Positions 43,256 through 54,103 of a stretch of DNA of 64,000 bases are shown here, piece by piece; the stretch's first letter is position 1; every line of letters starts with the position of its first letter. Below the pieces are notes generated by a model. The model was not told where the DNA came from and ran no database searches. It saw only the letters and a list, made by a program, of their open reading frames with translations. A program made the position numbers and the translations under genes. Source of the stretch: Gammaproteobacteria bacterium (lineage in GTDB: Bacteria; Pseudomonadota; Gammaproteobacteria; Thiohalomonadales; Thiohalomonadaceae); the NCBI GenBank assembly GCA_023228645.1, contig JALOAT010000002.1, positions 1-64,000 on the forward strand, given 5' to 3'.

Positions 43256-44541
43256 CCCTGGCCCGCTGGCGGGCCCTGCTGTTTGCCGCACTGCTCATCG
43301 CGGTCGCTCCCTTGGCGCAGGCCGCTGAAGATGGGATCTACCTGGGGGCTATTCGCTTCGAAGGTAACAAGCACACCCGAGAGGCGATCCTGCTGCAGGA
43401 AATGCGCCTGCGCCCCGGCCAGCGGGTCCGCCGCGCCGATATCGAGGCCGCACGGCAGGCCGTCATGGACCTGGGGTTGTTCAAGTCCGTGCGCGCCAGC
43501 CTGGAGGAAGGGGAGGAGGGCCAGGTGCTGGTGATCACGGTGCAGGAGAAGTACTACATCCTGCCCGCCCCCATCCTGGACGGCGACCCCCGCACCCAGG
43601 ACGTGGAATACGGCCTCGAACTGCGCCTGGACAACCTCATGGGCCTGAACCAGCGCGTACGCCTGAGCTACGAACACGAGGACGCCACGGACGAAGCGGT
43701 TCCGAAGCGCGACGAATACCGGCTGTCCTACACCTATCCGCGGGTCATCGGCACGCCCTACACCGTGTCCCTCGACACCCGGCTCAATACCGAGGAACTG
43801 AATGCCCGCGACGAGAGCGATGCCCTGGGGCGCTATCGGCGCAATCGCCTGAACGTCAGCCTGGGTACCTCGCGCTGGCTGTTTCCGCAGGGGCCGAGCG
43901 CCGGCTGGCGTGGCGGCCTCGGCGTCAGTTACGCCTCGCACACCTACGACTACGTGGCAGGCGTTCCCGACTTGTTCGTGGATGCCAAGGCCGTCAGCCT
44001 GGACGCCAGCCTGGGCTTTGCCGAAGTGCACGATCACGGCTACTACCGGACCGGCGCCGCCTATGGCTGGAACGGCACCCTGGGGCTGCCCGAGCTCGGT
44101 TCCGACTTCAGCTTCACCAGGCACCTGTTCTATCTGCGGGTCTACCACCGCCTGCCGGAGCAGGGCGCCAACATCAATTGGCAACTGCGCATCGGCTTCG
44201 GCCGCGGCGAGGTGTTCGACGACAGTGCCTACAGCATCGGCGGCTTCGCGACCCTGCGCGGCTACCCGACCCTGCGCGGCAACGCCATGGCCCTTTCCAA
44301 TCTGGAGTATCACCAGCAGATCCCGGGCCACCCCGCCGTCAGTGCCGTGACCTTCCTGGACTTGGGCAACGTCTACCCCGAGGTGATCGACATGGACCCT
44401 GGCGACCTGGAGGCCGGCATCGGTTTCGGCCTGCGCTGGCGCGTCCAGTTCCTGGTGGACGTGACCATCGCCGCGGACCTGGGCTACGGTCTCGGTGCGG
44501 GCGAATTCGCGAGCTATCTCGGCACCCGCGGCAGCTTCTGA
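43252..44541 (+). CDS. Outer-membrane protein of the Omp85/BamA-like class with one POTRA-like repeat
   Basis: This protein of about 429 residues has a signal peptide (LARWRALLFAALLIAVAPLAQAA, cut near AQA). A POTRA-like domain follows (GAIRFEGNKHTREAILLQEM and DIEAARQAVMDLGLFKSVRA). A C-terminal barrel is rich in Tyr and alternating polar/hydrophobic residues. The barrel contains FATLRGYP, similar to the RGY/F region of surface antigen D15 proteins. No ATG, GTG or TTG lies between the preceding stop and the signal peptide. CTG at 43252 overlaps that stop (CTGA) and fits. Function in membrane insertion or transport is inferred. Confidence 0.82.
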   Translation: MTLARWRALLFAALLIAVAPLAQAAEDGIYLGAIRFEGNKHTREAILLQEMRLRPGQRVRRADIEAARQAVMDLGLFKSVRASLEEGEEGQVLVITVQEKYYILPAPILDGDPRTQDVEYGLELRLDNLMGLNQRVRLSYEHEDATDEAVPKRDEYRLSYTYPRVIGTPYTVSLDTRLNTEELNARDESDALGRYRRNRLNVSLGTSRWLFPQGPSAGWRGGLGVSYASHTYDYVAGVPDLFVDAKAVSLDASLGFAEVHDHGYYRTGAAYGWNGTLGLPELGSDFSFTRHLFYLRVYHRLPEQGANINWQLRIGFGRGEVFDDSAYSIGGFATLRGYPTLRGNAMALSNLEYHQQIPGHPAVSAVTFLDLGNVYPEVIDMDPGDLEAGIGFGLRWRVQFLVDVTIAADLGYGLGAGEFASYLGTRGSF

Positions 44542-44566
44542 CGCCCCCTATGCTTTCGGTGTGCTT

Positions 44567-44983
44567 ATGCGTGATTGGGAAACCTTTACCCATGAGGCGG
44601 ACATCGGCGTGCGCGGCCGGGGCGCGACCCCGGCCGAGGCCTTCGCCGCGGCGGCCCTCGCCCTGACCTCTGTAGTCACCGACCCGGCCGGTGTCGGCTG
44701 CATGCAGCGGGTCTCCATCGAGCGCGAGGCCCCGGACCTCGACCTGTTGTTCCTCGACTTCATGAACGCGCTCATCTACGAGATGGCCACCGCCAAGCTG
44801 GTGTTCGGCGAATGCGCCGTGCGCATCGCAGGGGGGCGGTTGGTGGCCAGCGCGTGCGGCGAGCCGGTGGCCCTGGACCGGCACGACCCGGCCGTGGAGG
44901 TGAAGGGCGCTACCTTCACCGAACTCAAGGTGGTGCAGCAGGCCGACGGCCTGTGGTGCGCCCAATGCGTGGTGGACGTGTGA
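44567..44983 (+). CDS. Archease, RtcB activator
   Basis: This 138-residue protein begins MRDWETFTHEADIGVRGRGA, with the HTADIGI-type motif that holds the metal-binding Asp of archease. It ends WCAQCVVDV, where the C-terminal strand lies. Archease accelerates guanylylation and turnover of RtcB. It lies 1 nt before rtcB. ATG at 44567 gives the family N-terminus; no clear ribosome-binding site precedes it. Confidence 0.92.
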   Translation: MRDWETFTHEADIGVRGRGATPAEAFAAAALALTSVVTDPAGVGCMQRVSIEREAPDLDLLFLDFMNALIYEMATAKLVFGECAVRIAGGRLVASACGEPVALDRHDPAVEVKGATFTELKVVQQADGLWCAQCVVDV

Positions 44984-44984
44984 C

Positions 44985-46436
<1,452 letters not shown>

Positions 46437-46500
46437 GCCGCGGCGTGGGCGCGCAGGGCCGGCTTTGCTACCATGCGCGGCCCCGACAGGAACACGCCCC

Positions 46501-46809
46501 ATGGCCGATACCGAATTGCGCATTCGCCTGAACGCCGAGACCGGCAAGCTCGCCTGGAAGGAACTGGAACGTTTCTTCGCCCGCGGTGTGGTGATCGTCG
46601 CCGCGCCGGACCTCGATCTGGTGGACGTGGCGGCGCGCATGGTGGAAGACGATTCGGCGGCGATCCAGCGCTGGATCGGCGAGGGCCGCCTGGCGCGTGC
46701 CAATGAGCGCCAGGCGCGCGACTGGTCGGCGCGGGCGCCCACCTTCTGGGCGGTGGTGGCGGCGCCCTGGGTGCTGGTGCAGGAAGTCACCGTCCCTGTC
46801 GTGCACTGA
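46501..46809 (+). CDS. DUF2288-like small protein
   Basis: This 102-residue protein begins MADTELRIRLNAETGKLAWK. It has ELERFFARGVVIVAAPDLDL and ends PTFWAVVAAPWVLVQEVTVP. It matches the DUF2288 pattern as I remember it; no enzymatic motif is visible. It lies 64 nt after rtcB on the same strand. Confidence 0.8.
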   Translation: MADTELRIRLNAETGKLAWKELERFFARGVVIVAAPDLDLVDVAARMVEDDSAAIQRWIGEGRLARANERQARDWSARAPTFWAVVAAPWVLVQEVTVPVVH

Positions 46810-46864
46810 GCCCTGCGGTGCCCGCTCTGGTAAGATTTGCCCCCACACAGCCGACGACAAGCGC

Positions 46865-47164
46865 ATGTACCAGGAAAACGACGTCTATGACGAGGCCGCC
46901 CGCGAAGCGGTCGAACTCGGCAACCGACTGGTCGCCGGTGACAAAGAGGTGGGCCTGTGGGACGTGGCCGACGGCCTGCTCGCCGGGGCCATCCATTTCT
47001 GGCTCTACGCCCGCCAGCCCTGCGACGACCCCCGCTGCGAGGACTGCGCGCCCATCAGCACGGCCGAGCAGCGCGTCGCCGAACTGCTGCAACTCGTTCG
47101 CGAGCTGGCCCAGGACAGCGACTACTACCACTCGCCCAACGACGCCAACGTCGGCCGGGCCTGA
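46865..47164 (+). CDS. Unknown 99-residue acidic protein with Cys pairs
   Basis: I do not recognise this protein. It begins MYQENDVYDEAAREAVELGN and contains WDVADGLLAGAIHFWLYARQ followed by CDDPRCEDCAP, a possible metal-binding cluster. It ends in ELAQDSDYYHSPNDANVGRA. It lies after the DUF2288-like gene. ATG at 46865 follows an AC-rich stretch with no strong Shine-Dalgarno sequence. Confidence 0.6.
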   Translation: MYQENDVYDEAAREAVELGNRLVAGDKEVGLWDVADGLLAGAIHFWLYARQPCDDPRCEDCAPISTAEQRVAELLQLVRELAQDSDYYHSPNDANVGRA

Positions 47165-47177
47165 TTGAGAAGGGACG

Positions 47178-47340
47178 TTAACGCGGAGGCGCGGAGATCG
47201 CGGAGGGACTGAACTCGTGTGAGCCTCTGCCGACTCGAACCCGATAGAAACGCGGAGGACGCGGGGTGCTGAGGCTGCGGAGGGTGAATCACGTCTTCAA
47301 ACCTCCGCGTCCTCTGCGTCTCCGCGTCCTCCGCGTTTTA
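47178..47340. repeat. Inverted-repeat element 6 (ACGCGGAGG-type, two left arms)
   Basis: The right arm (47302-47340) has units CCTCCGCGTC and related forms and pairs with a left arm at 47248-47282. A second, partial left arm lies further out (47178-47208). This suggests an arm duplication. The element fills the gap before rpoH and lies just after the stop of the 99-residue gene. Confidence 0.8.
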
Positions 47341-47359
47341 CCAATCCTTATGTGCGCTT

Positions 47360-48205
<846 letters not shown>

Positions 48206-48248
48206 CGTTCCTCCCCTGAAGAAAAGGATTAGCGCTTTCTTATAACGG

Positions 48249-48278
48249 ATACTAGCACTCGGACTTTGAGAGTGCCAA
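48249..48278 (-). promoter_or_regulatory. Sigma-70 promoter of rpoH
   Basis: On the minus strand TTGGCA (48278-48273) and TAGTAT (48254-48249) are separated by 18 bp, matching five and four of six consensus bases. The start would lie near 48242, leaving a short leader with a GGGGAGG site. Confidence 0.6.
48252..48278. promoter_or_regulatory. CIRCE (HrcA) operator at rpoH
   Basis: The minus strand reads TTGGCACTC, 9 nt, then GAGTGCTAG. This is the CIRCE consensus TTAGCACTC-N9-GAGTGCTAA with one mismatch in each arm and exact spacing. It overlaps the -35, spacer and half of the -10 of the proposed rpoH promoter. HrcA should therefore repress rpoH under normal conditions. Confidence 0.85.
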
Positions 48279-48353
48279 GGCGTGGAAAAGTTCCTGTCGC
48301 CAAGGGAGGCCGCACCCTACCCTGAGAGCACAGCCCTCGGGCGTGCGCTGGGG

Positions 48354-49679
48354 CTAGCCGGCCGCCTGGAGCAGCGGCTGGATCTGGTTGCGGGCATCGT
48401 TGACGTAGATGCGGTTGCGGCCGGCCGCCTTGGCGGCGTACAGCGCCTTGTCTGCGAGCGCCATGAGGGCATTCAGATTGGCGTCCGGGTGCTGCTCGGC
48501 ACAGGCGATGCCGATGCTCACCGAGATTGATACCCCGGCGGGCTTGAGGGAGGCGACCGCGGCACGCAACTCCTCGGCGCGCTCGCCAGCCTGCTGACGC
48601 GAGCAGCGCGGCACCAGCACGGCGAACTCCTCGCCGCCGAAGCGCACCGGCAGGCCGTCCGGAAAGCGTTCCGACAACAGCTGGCCTATGGCCGTGAGCA
48701 CCACGTCGCCGGTCAAATGGCCGTGGTTGTCGTTGATCTGCTTGAAGTGATCCAAGTCGACGATCATCACCCACAGGGGCTGGTTGCGCTTGTCGGCGGC
48801 GAAGCGTATGCCCTCGTTGGCCAGATAGTGGCGGTTGTACACGCCGGTGAGGCTGTCGGTGACTGCCATGCGCTGCATGGCCTGGGCCTGGTGCTTGAGG
48901 GTGTCGAACTGGTGCTTGACGGTGAGCAGCAGGCGCACACGGGCCATGAGGATTTCCTCCACCAGCGGCTTGCTGACGAAGTCGTTGGCACCGGCGCGGA
49001 ACACGCCCAACTGGGTGTTCACGCCCTCGTCGCCCGTCAGGACCAGCACCGGGAGCTCTTCCTGGAAATAGCGCAACTGGGTGCGCAGCACGTGCAGCAG
49101 GTCACCCCCGCTCAGCTCGCCCTTCAGGGCCATGTCGGTGATCACCAGGTCGAAGGCCCCGCGCGGCTCCGCGCGCACCAGTTGCAAGGCCTCCTCGGCG
49201 CTCATCACGTGCTCTGCGCGCAGGTTGTGGCGTTCGAGGATCTTGCGGGTGAGTGCCGCCACCGTGTGACTGTCCTCCACGTACAGGACGCGTCCGGTGA
49301 GGCCGGCGTGCCGATCCAGAAAGCGGCGCAAGAAAGGTCCGAACGCCTGATAGCCGCTGGACTTCTCGAAGTAGTCGGTGACACCGGCGGTGAAGCCCTC
49401 GCGCAGCAAGCGGCCGTCCGCATCGCCGGAGGTGACGATGATGGGTGTCAGATAGTGGTTTTCGCTCGAACGGATGTGCCGGCACAGGTACAGGCCGTCC
49501 ATATCGGGCAGGACCAATGCGGTGGTGATGAGATCGAAGCGATCGGCGGCAAGCCGCTCCAGGGCCTCATGCCCGCTACCGCAGGAGGTGACACGCACAC
49601 CCTTGAGCTCCTCACTGATCACGCGGGTGAGGAGTTCGCGAGAAACGGCCGACCCGTCAACCACAAGTACGCTACGCAC
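48354..49679 (-). CDS. Two-receiver response regulator with GGDEF domain (PleD-like)
   Basis: This 441-residue protein has two receiver domains followed by a diguanylate cyclase. The first receiver lacks the aspartate (FDLITTALVLPDMDG in place of D..xP) and the DD pair (VDG), so it is probably not phosphorylated. The second has VEDSHT and FDLVITDMALKG with the Asp intact. The cyclase has RFGGEEF, and an RxxD (RFPD) upstream is shifted by one residue from the usual inhibitory site. It starts with GTG and precedes rpoH. Confidence 0.9.
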   Translation of the reverse strand: MRSVLVVDGSAVSRELLTRVISEELKGVRVTSCGSGHEALERLAADRFDLITTALVLPDMDGLYLCRHIRSSENHYLTPIIVTSGDADGRLLREGFTAGVTDYFEKSSGYQAFGPFLRRFLDRHAGLTGRVLYVEDSHTVAALTRKILERHNLRAEHVMSAEEALQLVRAEPRGAFDLVITDMALKGELSGGDLLHVLRTQLRYFQEELPVLVLTGDEGVNTQLGVFRAGANDFVSKPLVEEILMARVRLLLTVKHQFDTLKHQAQAMQRMAVTDSLTGVYNRHYLANEGIRFAADKRNQPLWVMIVDLDHFKQINDNHGHLTGDVVLTAIGQLLSERFPDGLPVRFGGEEFAVLVPRCSRQQAGERAEELRAAVASLKPAGVSISVSIGIACAEQHPDANLNALMALADKALYAAKAAGRNRIYVNDARNQIQPLLQAAG

Positions 49680-49795
49680 GTCTGGGCCTGTCCTTGGGAA
49701 TTTTGAGGGAATGGTAAGGAGTTATATCACGTGGCCGCCTATCGGCAAGATTGGGGCGAGCCGATTTGCGGAAAGGCAGTGACTCGCAGTGGCTG

Positions 49796-50770
49796 TCAGG
49801 TCGGTTCGATGGCACGCAAATGCCGTCCCACCGCCAGCCAGGAACCTACCAGGCCAAGTAAGGCCCCGGCCAGGAGCACCGTTGCCGCGTCGCCCGCTGC
49901 AAGGCCCTGGATGCGATAGTCGCTCTGATAAAGCGCAGCCAGATCTGCGGCCGGACCGGCCAGCAGCGCGAGGGCGCCGGCGAGCAATATCAGGGCAATG
50001 GCGCCGCCCGCCAAGCCATACCACAACCCCGCATAGAGGAAGGGCCGGCGCACGAAGGCGTCCGTGCCGCCGATGAGTTTGGTGAGCACGATCTCGTCGC
50101 GCCGGTTCATGATGGCCAGGCGGATGGTGTTGCCCACCACCAGCAGTACCGCCAGCGACAGCAATCCGCCCAGCACCCAAGTGCCGCGGCGGGCCATCTC
50201 CATGATGGCGTAAAGCCGCTTGACCCAATCCATGTCCAGCTGCGCCCGGTCCACCTCCGGGCGCGCACGCAACCCGTCGAGCAGTGCACCGATGTCGGCT
50301 GCGTCGTTTGCATCCAGCGCGGGGTGCAGCACGATCACCGCGGGCAGCGGATTGTCCTCCAGGGCTTCCAGGGCCTCGCCGAAGCCGGAGAGGCGACGGA
50401 ATTCCTCCAGCGCCTCGCCGCGGGAGACGAACCGGGCGTCGACGATGTCGCCCCGGCTGCGGAATTCGTTGGCCAACGCCCGGCCGCGCGCCTCGCTCGC
50501 ATCCAGCTTCAGGAACACGGAGATCTGCGTAGCGCCGTCCCAGCCGGAGGTCACCGCCCGGGCGTTGTTGAGCAGCACGTGCAGGCCCGCAGGGAGTGCG
50601 AGTGCGATGCCGATCACCGCGGCCGTCATGAGGGTCGCTGCCGGACGCGCCGACAACTGACCGAGGGCGTAGAGCAGGGTCTGCACATGGCGCAGCAGGT
50701 ACACCTGCACGGCAGTGAAAGGTCCCTTGCGCACGGGCCGCGCGCCCACGGTGCGTTCCGGTGCGCTCAT
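49796..50770 (-). CDS. ftsX: Cell division protein FtsX
   Basis: This 324-residue permease-like protein has a first helix (TLMTAAVIGIALALPAGLHV), a periplasmic loop and three C-terminal helices. The loop contains the QISVFLKLDA and FVSRGEALEEF pattern of FtsX. MNRRDEIVLTKLIGGTDAFV is the cytoplasmic loop. FtsEX links the divisome to septal peptidoglycan hydrolases. It overlaps ftsE by 4 nt. Confidence 0.96.
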   Translation of the reverse strand: MSAPERTVGARPVRKGPFTAVQVYLLRHVQTLLYALGQLSARPAATLMTAAVIGIALALPAGLHVLLNNARAVTSGWDGATQISVFLKLDASEARGRALANEFRSRGDIVDARFVSRGEALEEFRRLSGFGEALEALEDNPLPAVIVLHPALDANDAADIGALLDGLRARPEVDRAQLDMDWVKRLYAIMEMARRGTWVLGGLLSLAVLLVVGNTIRLAIMNRRDEIVLTKLIGGTDAFVRRPFLYAGLWYGLAGGAIALILLAGALALLAGPAADLAALYQSDYRIQGLAAGDAATVLLAGALLGLVGSWLAVGRHLRAIEPT

Positions 50771-51438
50771 GGGCGGGCCGCCACGTCGGCCACCAGGCGG
50801 CCCTGGTGCAATTGCAGGATGCGGTGGGGCAGGGTCTCGATGAGCGGGATGTCGTGGGTGGCCACCAGGACAGAGACACCCACGCGCTGGAATTCCTCGA
50901 AAATGCCCATGATGTCGCGCGCCATCGCCGGGTCCAGGTTGCCGGTGGGTTCGTCGGCGAGGATGAGCGCCGGCTTGCTCACCACCGCGCGCGCGATGGC
51001 CACGCGCTGCTGTTCGCCGCCGGACAGGGTGATGGGATACATGCGCTCCTTGCCGAGCAGGCCGACCTTGTCGAGCGCCGCGCGCACCCGCTTGCCGATC
51101 TCGTGGGCGGAGTGGCCTGCCACCACCAGGGGCAGCGCCACGTTGTCGAATACGGTGCGGTCGAACAGCAGGCGATAGTCCTGGAAGATGATGCCGATCT
51201 GCCGGCGGTGGCCGGGGATGCCGCGCCGCGACACCTTGGCGAGGTTGTGGCCGTTGACCACCACCTGGCCATTGGAACTGCGTTCGATAAGCGACACCAG
51301 CTTCAGCAGCGTGCTCTTGCCTGCGCCCGAGTGGCCGGTGAGGAAGGCCATCTCGCCCGGCGCAAGATGCAGGCTCACATCCTTCAGCGCCTCGAAGCCG
51401 CCCGGATACCGCTTGCTGACATTGGTAAGTCGGATCAT
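50767..51438 (-). CDS. ftsE: Cell division ATP-binding protein FtsE
   Basis: This 223-residue ABC ATPase begins MIRLTNVSKRYPGGFEALKD. Walker A is GHSGAGKSTLLKL, the signature is LSGGEQQR and Walker B is ALILADEPTGNLD. ATG at 51438 gives the family start; a longer frame runs into the repeat. It forms the FtsEX complex with the next gene. Confidence 0.96.
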   Translation of the reverse strand: MIRLTNVSKRYPGGFEALKDVSLHLAPGEMAFLTGHSGAGKSTLLKLVSLIERSSNGQVVVNGHNLAKVSRRGIPGHRRQIGIIFQDYRLLFDRTVFDNVALPLVVAGHSAHEIGKRVRAALDKVGLLGKERMYPITLSGGEQQRVAIARAVVSKPALILADEPTGNLDPAMARDIMGIFEEFQRVGVSVLVATHDIPLIETLPHRILQLHQGRLVADVAARP

Positions 51439-51448
51439 GGAAAAAGCA

Positions 51449-51565
51449 CTAACACGGGGGCATGGGAATTTCTTGTTCGGTCGGCATTTCATGCATCCGA
51501 ACCGAGACAGCGTGCCCATGCGCGACCAGTCGGTCCTGAATTTACCCCGTGTCCCCCGTGTTCAG
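51449..51565. repeat. Inverted-repeat element 7 (CACGGGG-type arms)
   Basis: The left arm (51449-51466) reads CTAACACGGGGGCATGGG. The right arm (51543-51565) is an inverted copy of CTGAACACGGGGGACACGGG. Pairing is shorter and weaker on the left. It lies between ftsE and ftsY. Confidence 0.7.
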
Positions 51566-51575
51566 GCATTTGTCT

Positions 51576-52544
51576 TCAACCACCCAGCAAGGCGTCGACG
51601 AATTCGTCGGCGTCGAACACGCGCAGGTCGTCGATGCCTTCTCCCACGCCGATGAAGCGGATGGGCACACCCAGGCGTTTGGCGATGGCGAAGATGATAC
51701 CGCCCTTGGCGGTGCCATCCAGCTTGGTGAGCACCAGGCCGGTGAGGCCGACGGCGTTGTGGAACTGCTCGGCCTGGTTCACCGCGTTCTGGCCGATGCC
51801 CGCGTCCAGCACCAGCAGCACCTCGTGGGGCGCACTTTGCTCCACCTTGCCCATGACGCGCCGTACCTTCTTCAGCTCTTCCATGAGATTGCTCTGGGTG
51901 TGCAGGCGCCCGGCGGTATCGGCGATCACCACGTCGATGCCGCGTGCCTTGGCGGCGTTCACCGCATCGAAGATCACCGAGGCCGCATCGGCGCCGCTGT
52001 GCTGGGCGATGACCGGGATGTGGTTGCGCTCACCCCACACCTGCAGCTGTTCCACCGCCGCGGCGCGGAAGGTGTCGCCCGCCGCCAGCATCACCGAGGC
52101 GCCCTGGGCTTGCAGGCGCTTGGCCAGTTTGCCGATGGTGGTGGTCTTGCCCGCACCGTTCACGCCTACCACCAGGATCACGTAGGGCCGCACCTCGTCC
52201 GGGATCTCCAGGGGCTGGGCCACGGGTCGCAACAGCCCGGCCATGTCCTCGCGCAGCGCGGCGAACAGCGCGTCGCCGTCGGCAAGCTGCTTGCGCGAGA
52301 CCCGGCCAGTGATGTTGGCGATGAGCTCCGAGGTGGCATCCACGCCCACGTCGGCGGTGAGCAACTGGGTCTCGAGGTCCTCGAGTAGCGCGTCGTCGAT
52401 CTTGCGGCTGCCGACCAGGTCACGGATGTCGGTGTTGAGCACCTCGCGGGTGCGCGCGAGCCCCTGTTTGAGGCGTGCGAACAGGCCGTTCTGTTCCGTC
52501 GTTCCGTCGGGGGTTTCTTTCTTGCCTTTGCCGAAGCCGAACAT
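51576..52544 (-). CDS. ftsY: Signal recognition particle receptor FtsY
   Basis: This 322-residue GTPase docks SRP-ribosome complexes at the inner membrane. Motifs are GVNGAGKTTTIGKLA, DTFRAAAVEQL, DTAGRLHTQ and LTKLDGTAKGG. The N-terminal acidic A domain is short (MFGFGKGKKETPDGTTEQ). ATG at 52544 starts the family sequence; longer frames into the divergent region are not supported. ftsY-ftsE-ftsX order is usual. Confidence 0.97.
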   Translation of the reverse strand: MFGFGKGKKETPDGTTEQNGLFARLKQGLARTREVLNTDIRDLVGSRKIDDALLEDLETQLLTADVGVDATSELIANITGRVSRKQLADGDALFAALREDMAGLLRPVAQPLEIPDEVRPYVILVVGVNGAGKTTTIGKLAKRLQAQGASVMLAAGDTFRAAAVEQLQVWGERNHIPVIAQHSGADAASVIFDAVNAAKARGIDVVIADTAGRLHTQSNLMEELKKVRRVMGKVEQSAPHEVLLVLDAGIGQNAVNQAEQFHNAVGLTGLVLTKLDGTAKGGIIFAIAKRLGVPIRFIGVGEGIDDLRVFDADEFVDALLGG

Positions 52545-52735
52545 GGGTAGCGAAACTCGCTGCAGGGGAATACGGTCTAGTGTACTGGTTCGCTCTCGGG
52601 GCCACCTCCGGCGGCTCACCCGCCTGAAGTCGCGCGACCCGCACACCGGGATAGCGCGCCGATCCCGGCGCGGGCGGTATCCTATCACTTCGGTCCTACC
52701 CCAGGGACTCGACCACACGAACGAAAGGGTTATAG

Positions 52736-54103
52736 ATGCGGACGGCAACCACCTGGCTCGTTGCAGCCCTGCTCCTGCCTTGCGCGGCCTTCGCGCAGGT
52801 CCATGAACGCACCCTCGACAACGGACTCAAGGTCATCGTGAAGGAGGACCACCGCGCCCCGGTGGTGGTCTCCCAGGTTTGGTACAAGGTCGGCGCCAGC
52901 TACGAACACGTAGGGCTCACGGGCATTTCACACGTGCTGGAGCACATGATGTTCCAGGGCACCAAGAAACACCCGGCCGGCGAGTTCTCGCGCATCATCG
53001 CCGAGAACGGCGGCAGCGAGAACGCCTTCACCGGCCGTGACTTCACCGCCTATTACCAGCAGCTCGAAGCGAGCCGGCTGCCCATCAGCTTCGAGCTCGA
53101 GGCCGACCGCATGCGCAATCTGGCGCTGTTGCCCAAGAATTTCGCAAAAGAGGTGCAGGTGGTCATGGAGGAGCGTCGCCTGCGCACCGAGGACCGCCCC
53201 CCGGCCCTCACCTATGAACAGTTCATGGCTGCGGCCTTCACCGTGAGCCCCTACCAGAACCCGGTGATCGGCTGGATGACCGATCTGGAGCACCTGAGCA
53301 TCGAGGACCTGCGCGCCTGGTACGCCACCTGGTACGCGCCCAACAATGCGACCCTGGTAGTGGTCGGCGACGTCAACCCCGATCAGGTGTTTGCCCTGGC
53401 GGACAAGCACTACGGCCCCCTGCGGCCCAACGTGCTGACCACCCCGAAGCCGCGCGAGGAGCCGGTGCAGCGCGGCGAGCGGCGCCTGACAGTGAAGCTC
53501 CCGGCGGAGGTGCCGTTCCTGATCATGGGCTACAAGGCACCGGTGCTGAAGACGGCCGATGCCCCCTGGAAGGCCTATGCACTCGAAGTGCTCGCCGGCG
53601 TGCTGGACGGCGGCGCCAGCGCGCGCCTCGCGCGCGATCTGGTGCGGGGCGGCCAGGTGGCCAGCAGCGCTGGCGCCGATTACGACTTGTACGCCCGCCA
53701 GGACAGCCTGCTCTCGTTGCAGGGCGTGCCGGCGCGCGGCCGTTCCGTCGCCCAATTGGAGAAGGCCCTGCGCGAGCAAGTCGCGCGGCTGCAAAGCGAA
53801 TTGGTGAGCCCCGGCGAGTTGGCACGCATCAAGGCCCAGGTGACCGCGGGCAAGGTCTATGAGAAGGATTCCGTGCATTACCAAGCCATGCAGATCGGCA
53901 TGCTCGAGACGGTCGGTCTCGATTACCGGCTGGCCGATGAATACGTGGACCGCATCGCGGCGGTCACCGCCGAACAGGTACAGGCGGTGGCACGCGAATT
54001 CCTCACCGATGAACGCCTCACGGTGGCCGCACTCGAGCCGCTGCCGCTGGACGGCAAGCCGCGTCCGGCGCCGATGGAAGGAGTTACCGATGCGATCCAC
54101 TAA
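52736..54103 (+). CDS. M16 family zinc peptidase, catalytic subunit
   Basis: This 455-residue periplasmic protease has a signal peptide cut near AAFA-20. The inverted zinc motif HVLEH is at residues 66-70, and a distal Glu is probable in the EVQVVMEERRLRTED region. ENAFTGRDFTAYYQQLEASR is the following M16 signature. It overlaps the next, non-catalytic M16 gene by 14 nt, so the two should be made together. Confidence 0.93.
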   Translation: MRTATTWLVAALLLPCAAFAQVHERTLDNGLKVIVKEDHRAPVVVSQVWYKVGASYEHVGLTGISHVLEHMMFQGTKKHPAGEFSRIIAENGGSENAFTGRDFTAYYQQLEASRLPISFELEADRMRNLALLPKNFAKEVQVVMEERRLRTEDRPPALTYEQFMAAAFTVSPYQNPVIGWMTDLEHLSIEDLRAWYATWYAPNNATLVVVGDVNPDQVFALADKHYGPLRPNVLTTPKPREEPVQRGERRLTVKLPAEVPFLIMGYKAPVLKTADAPWKAYALEVLAGVLDGGASARLARDLVRGGQVASSAGADYDLYARQDSLLSLQGVPARGRSVAQLEKALREQVARLQSELVSPGELARIKAQVTAGKVYEKDSVHYQAMQIGMLETVGLDYRLADEYVDRIAAVTAEQVQAVAREFLTDERLTVAALEPLPLDGKPRPAPMEGVTDAIH

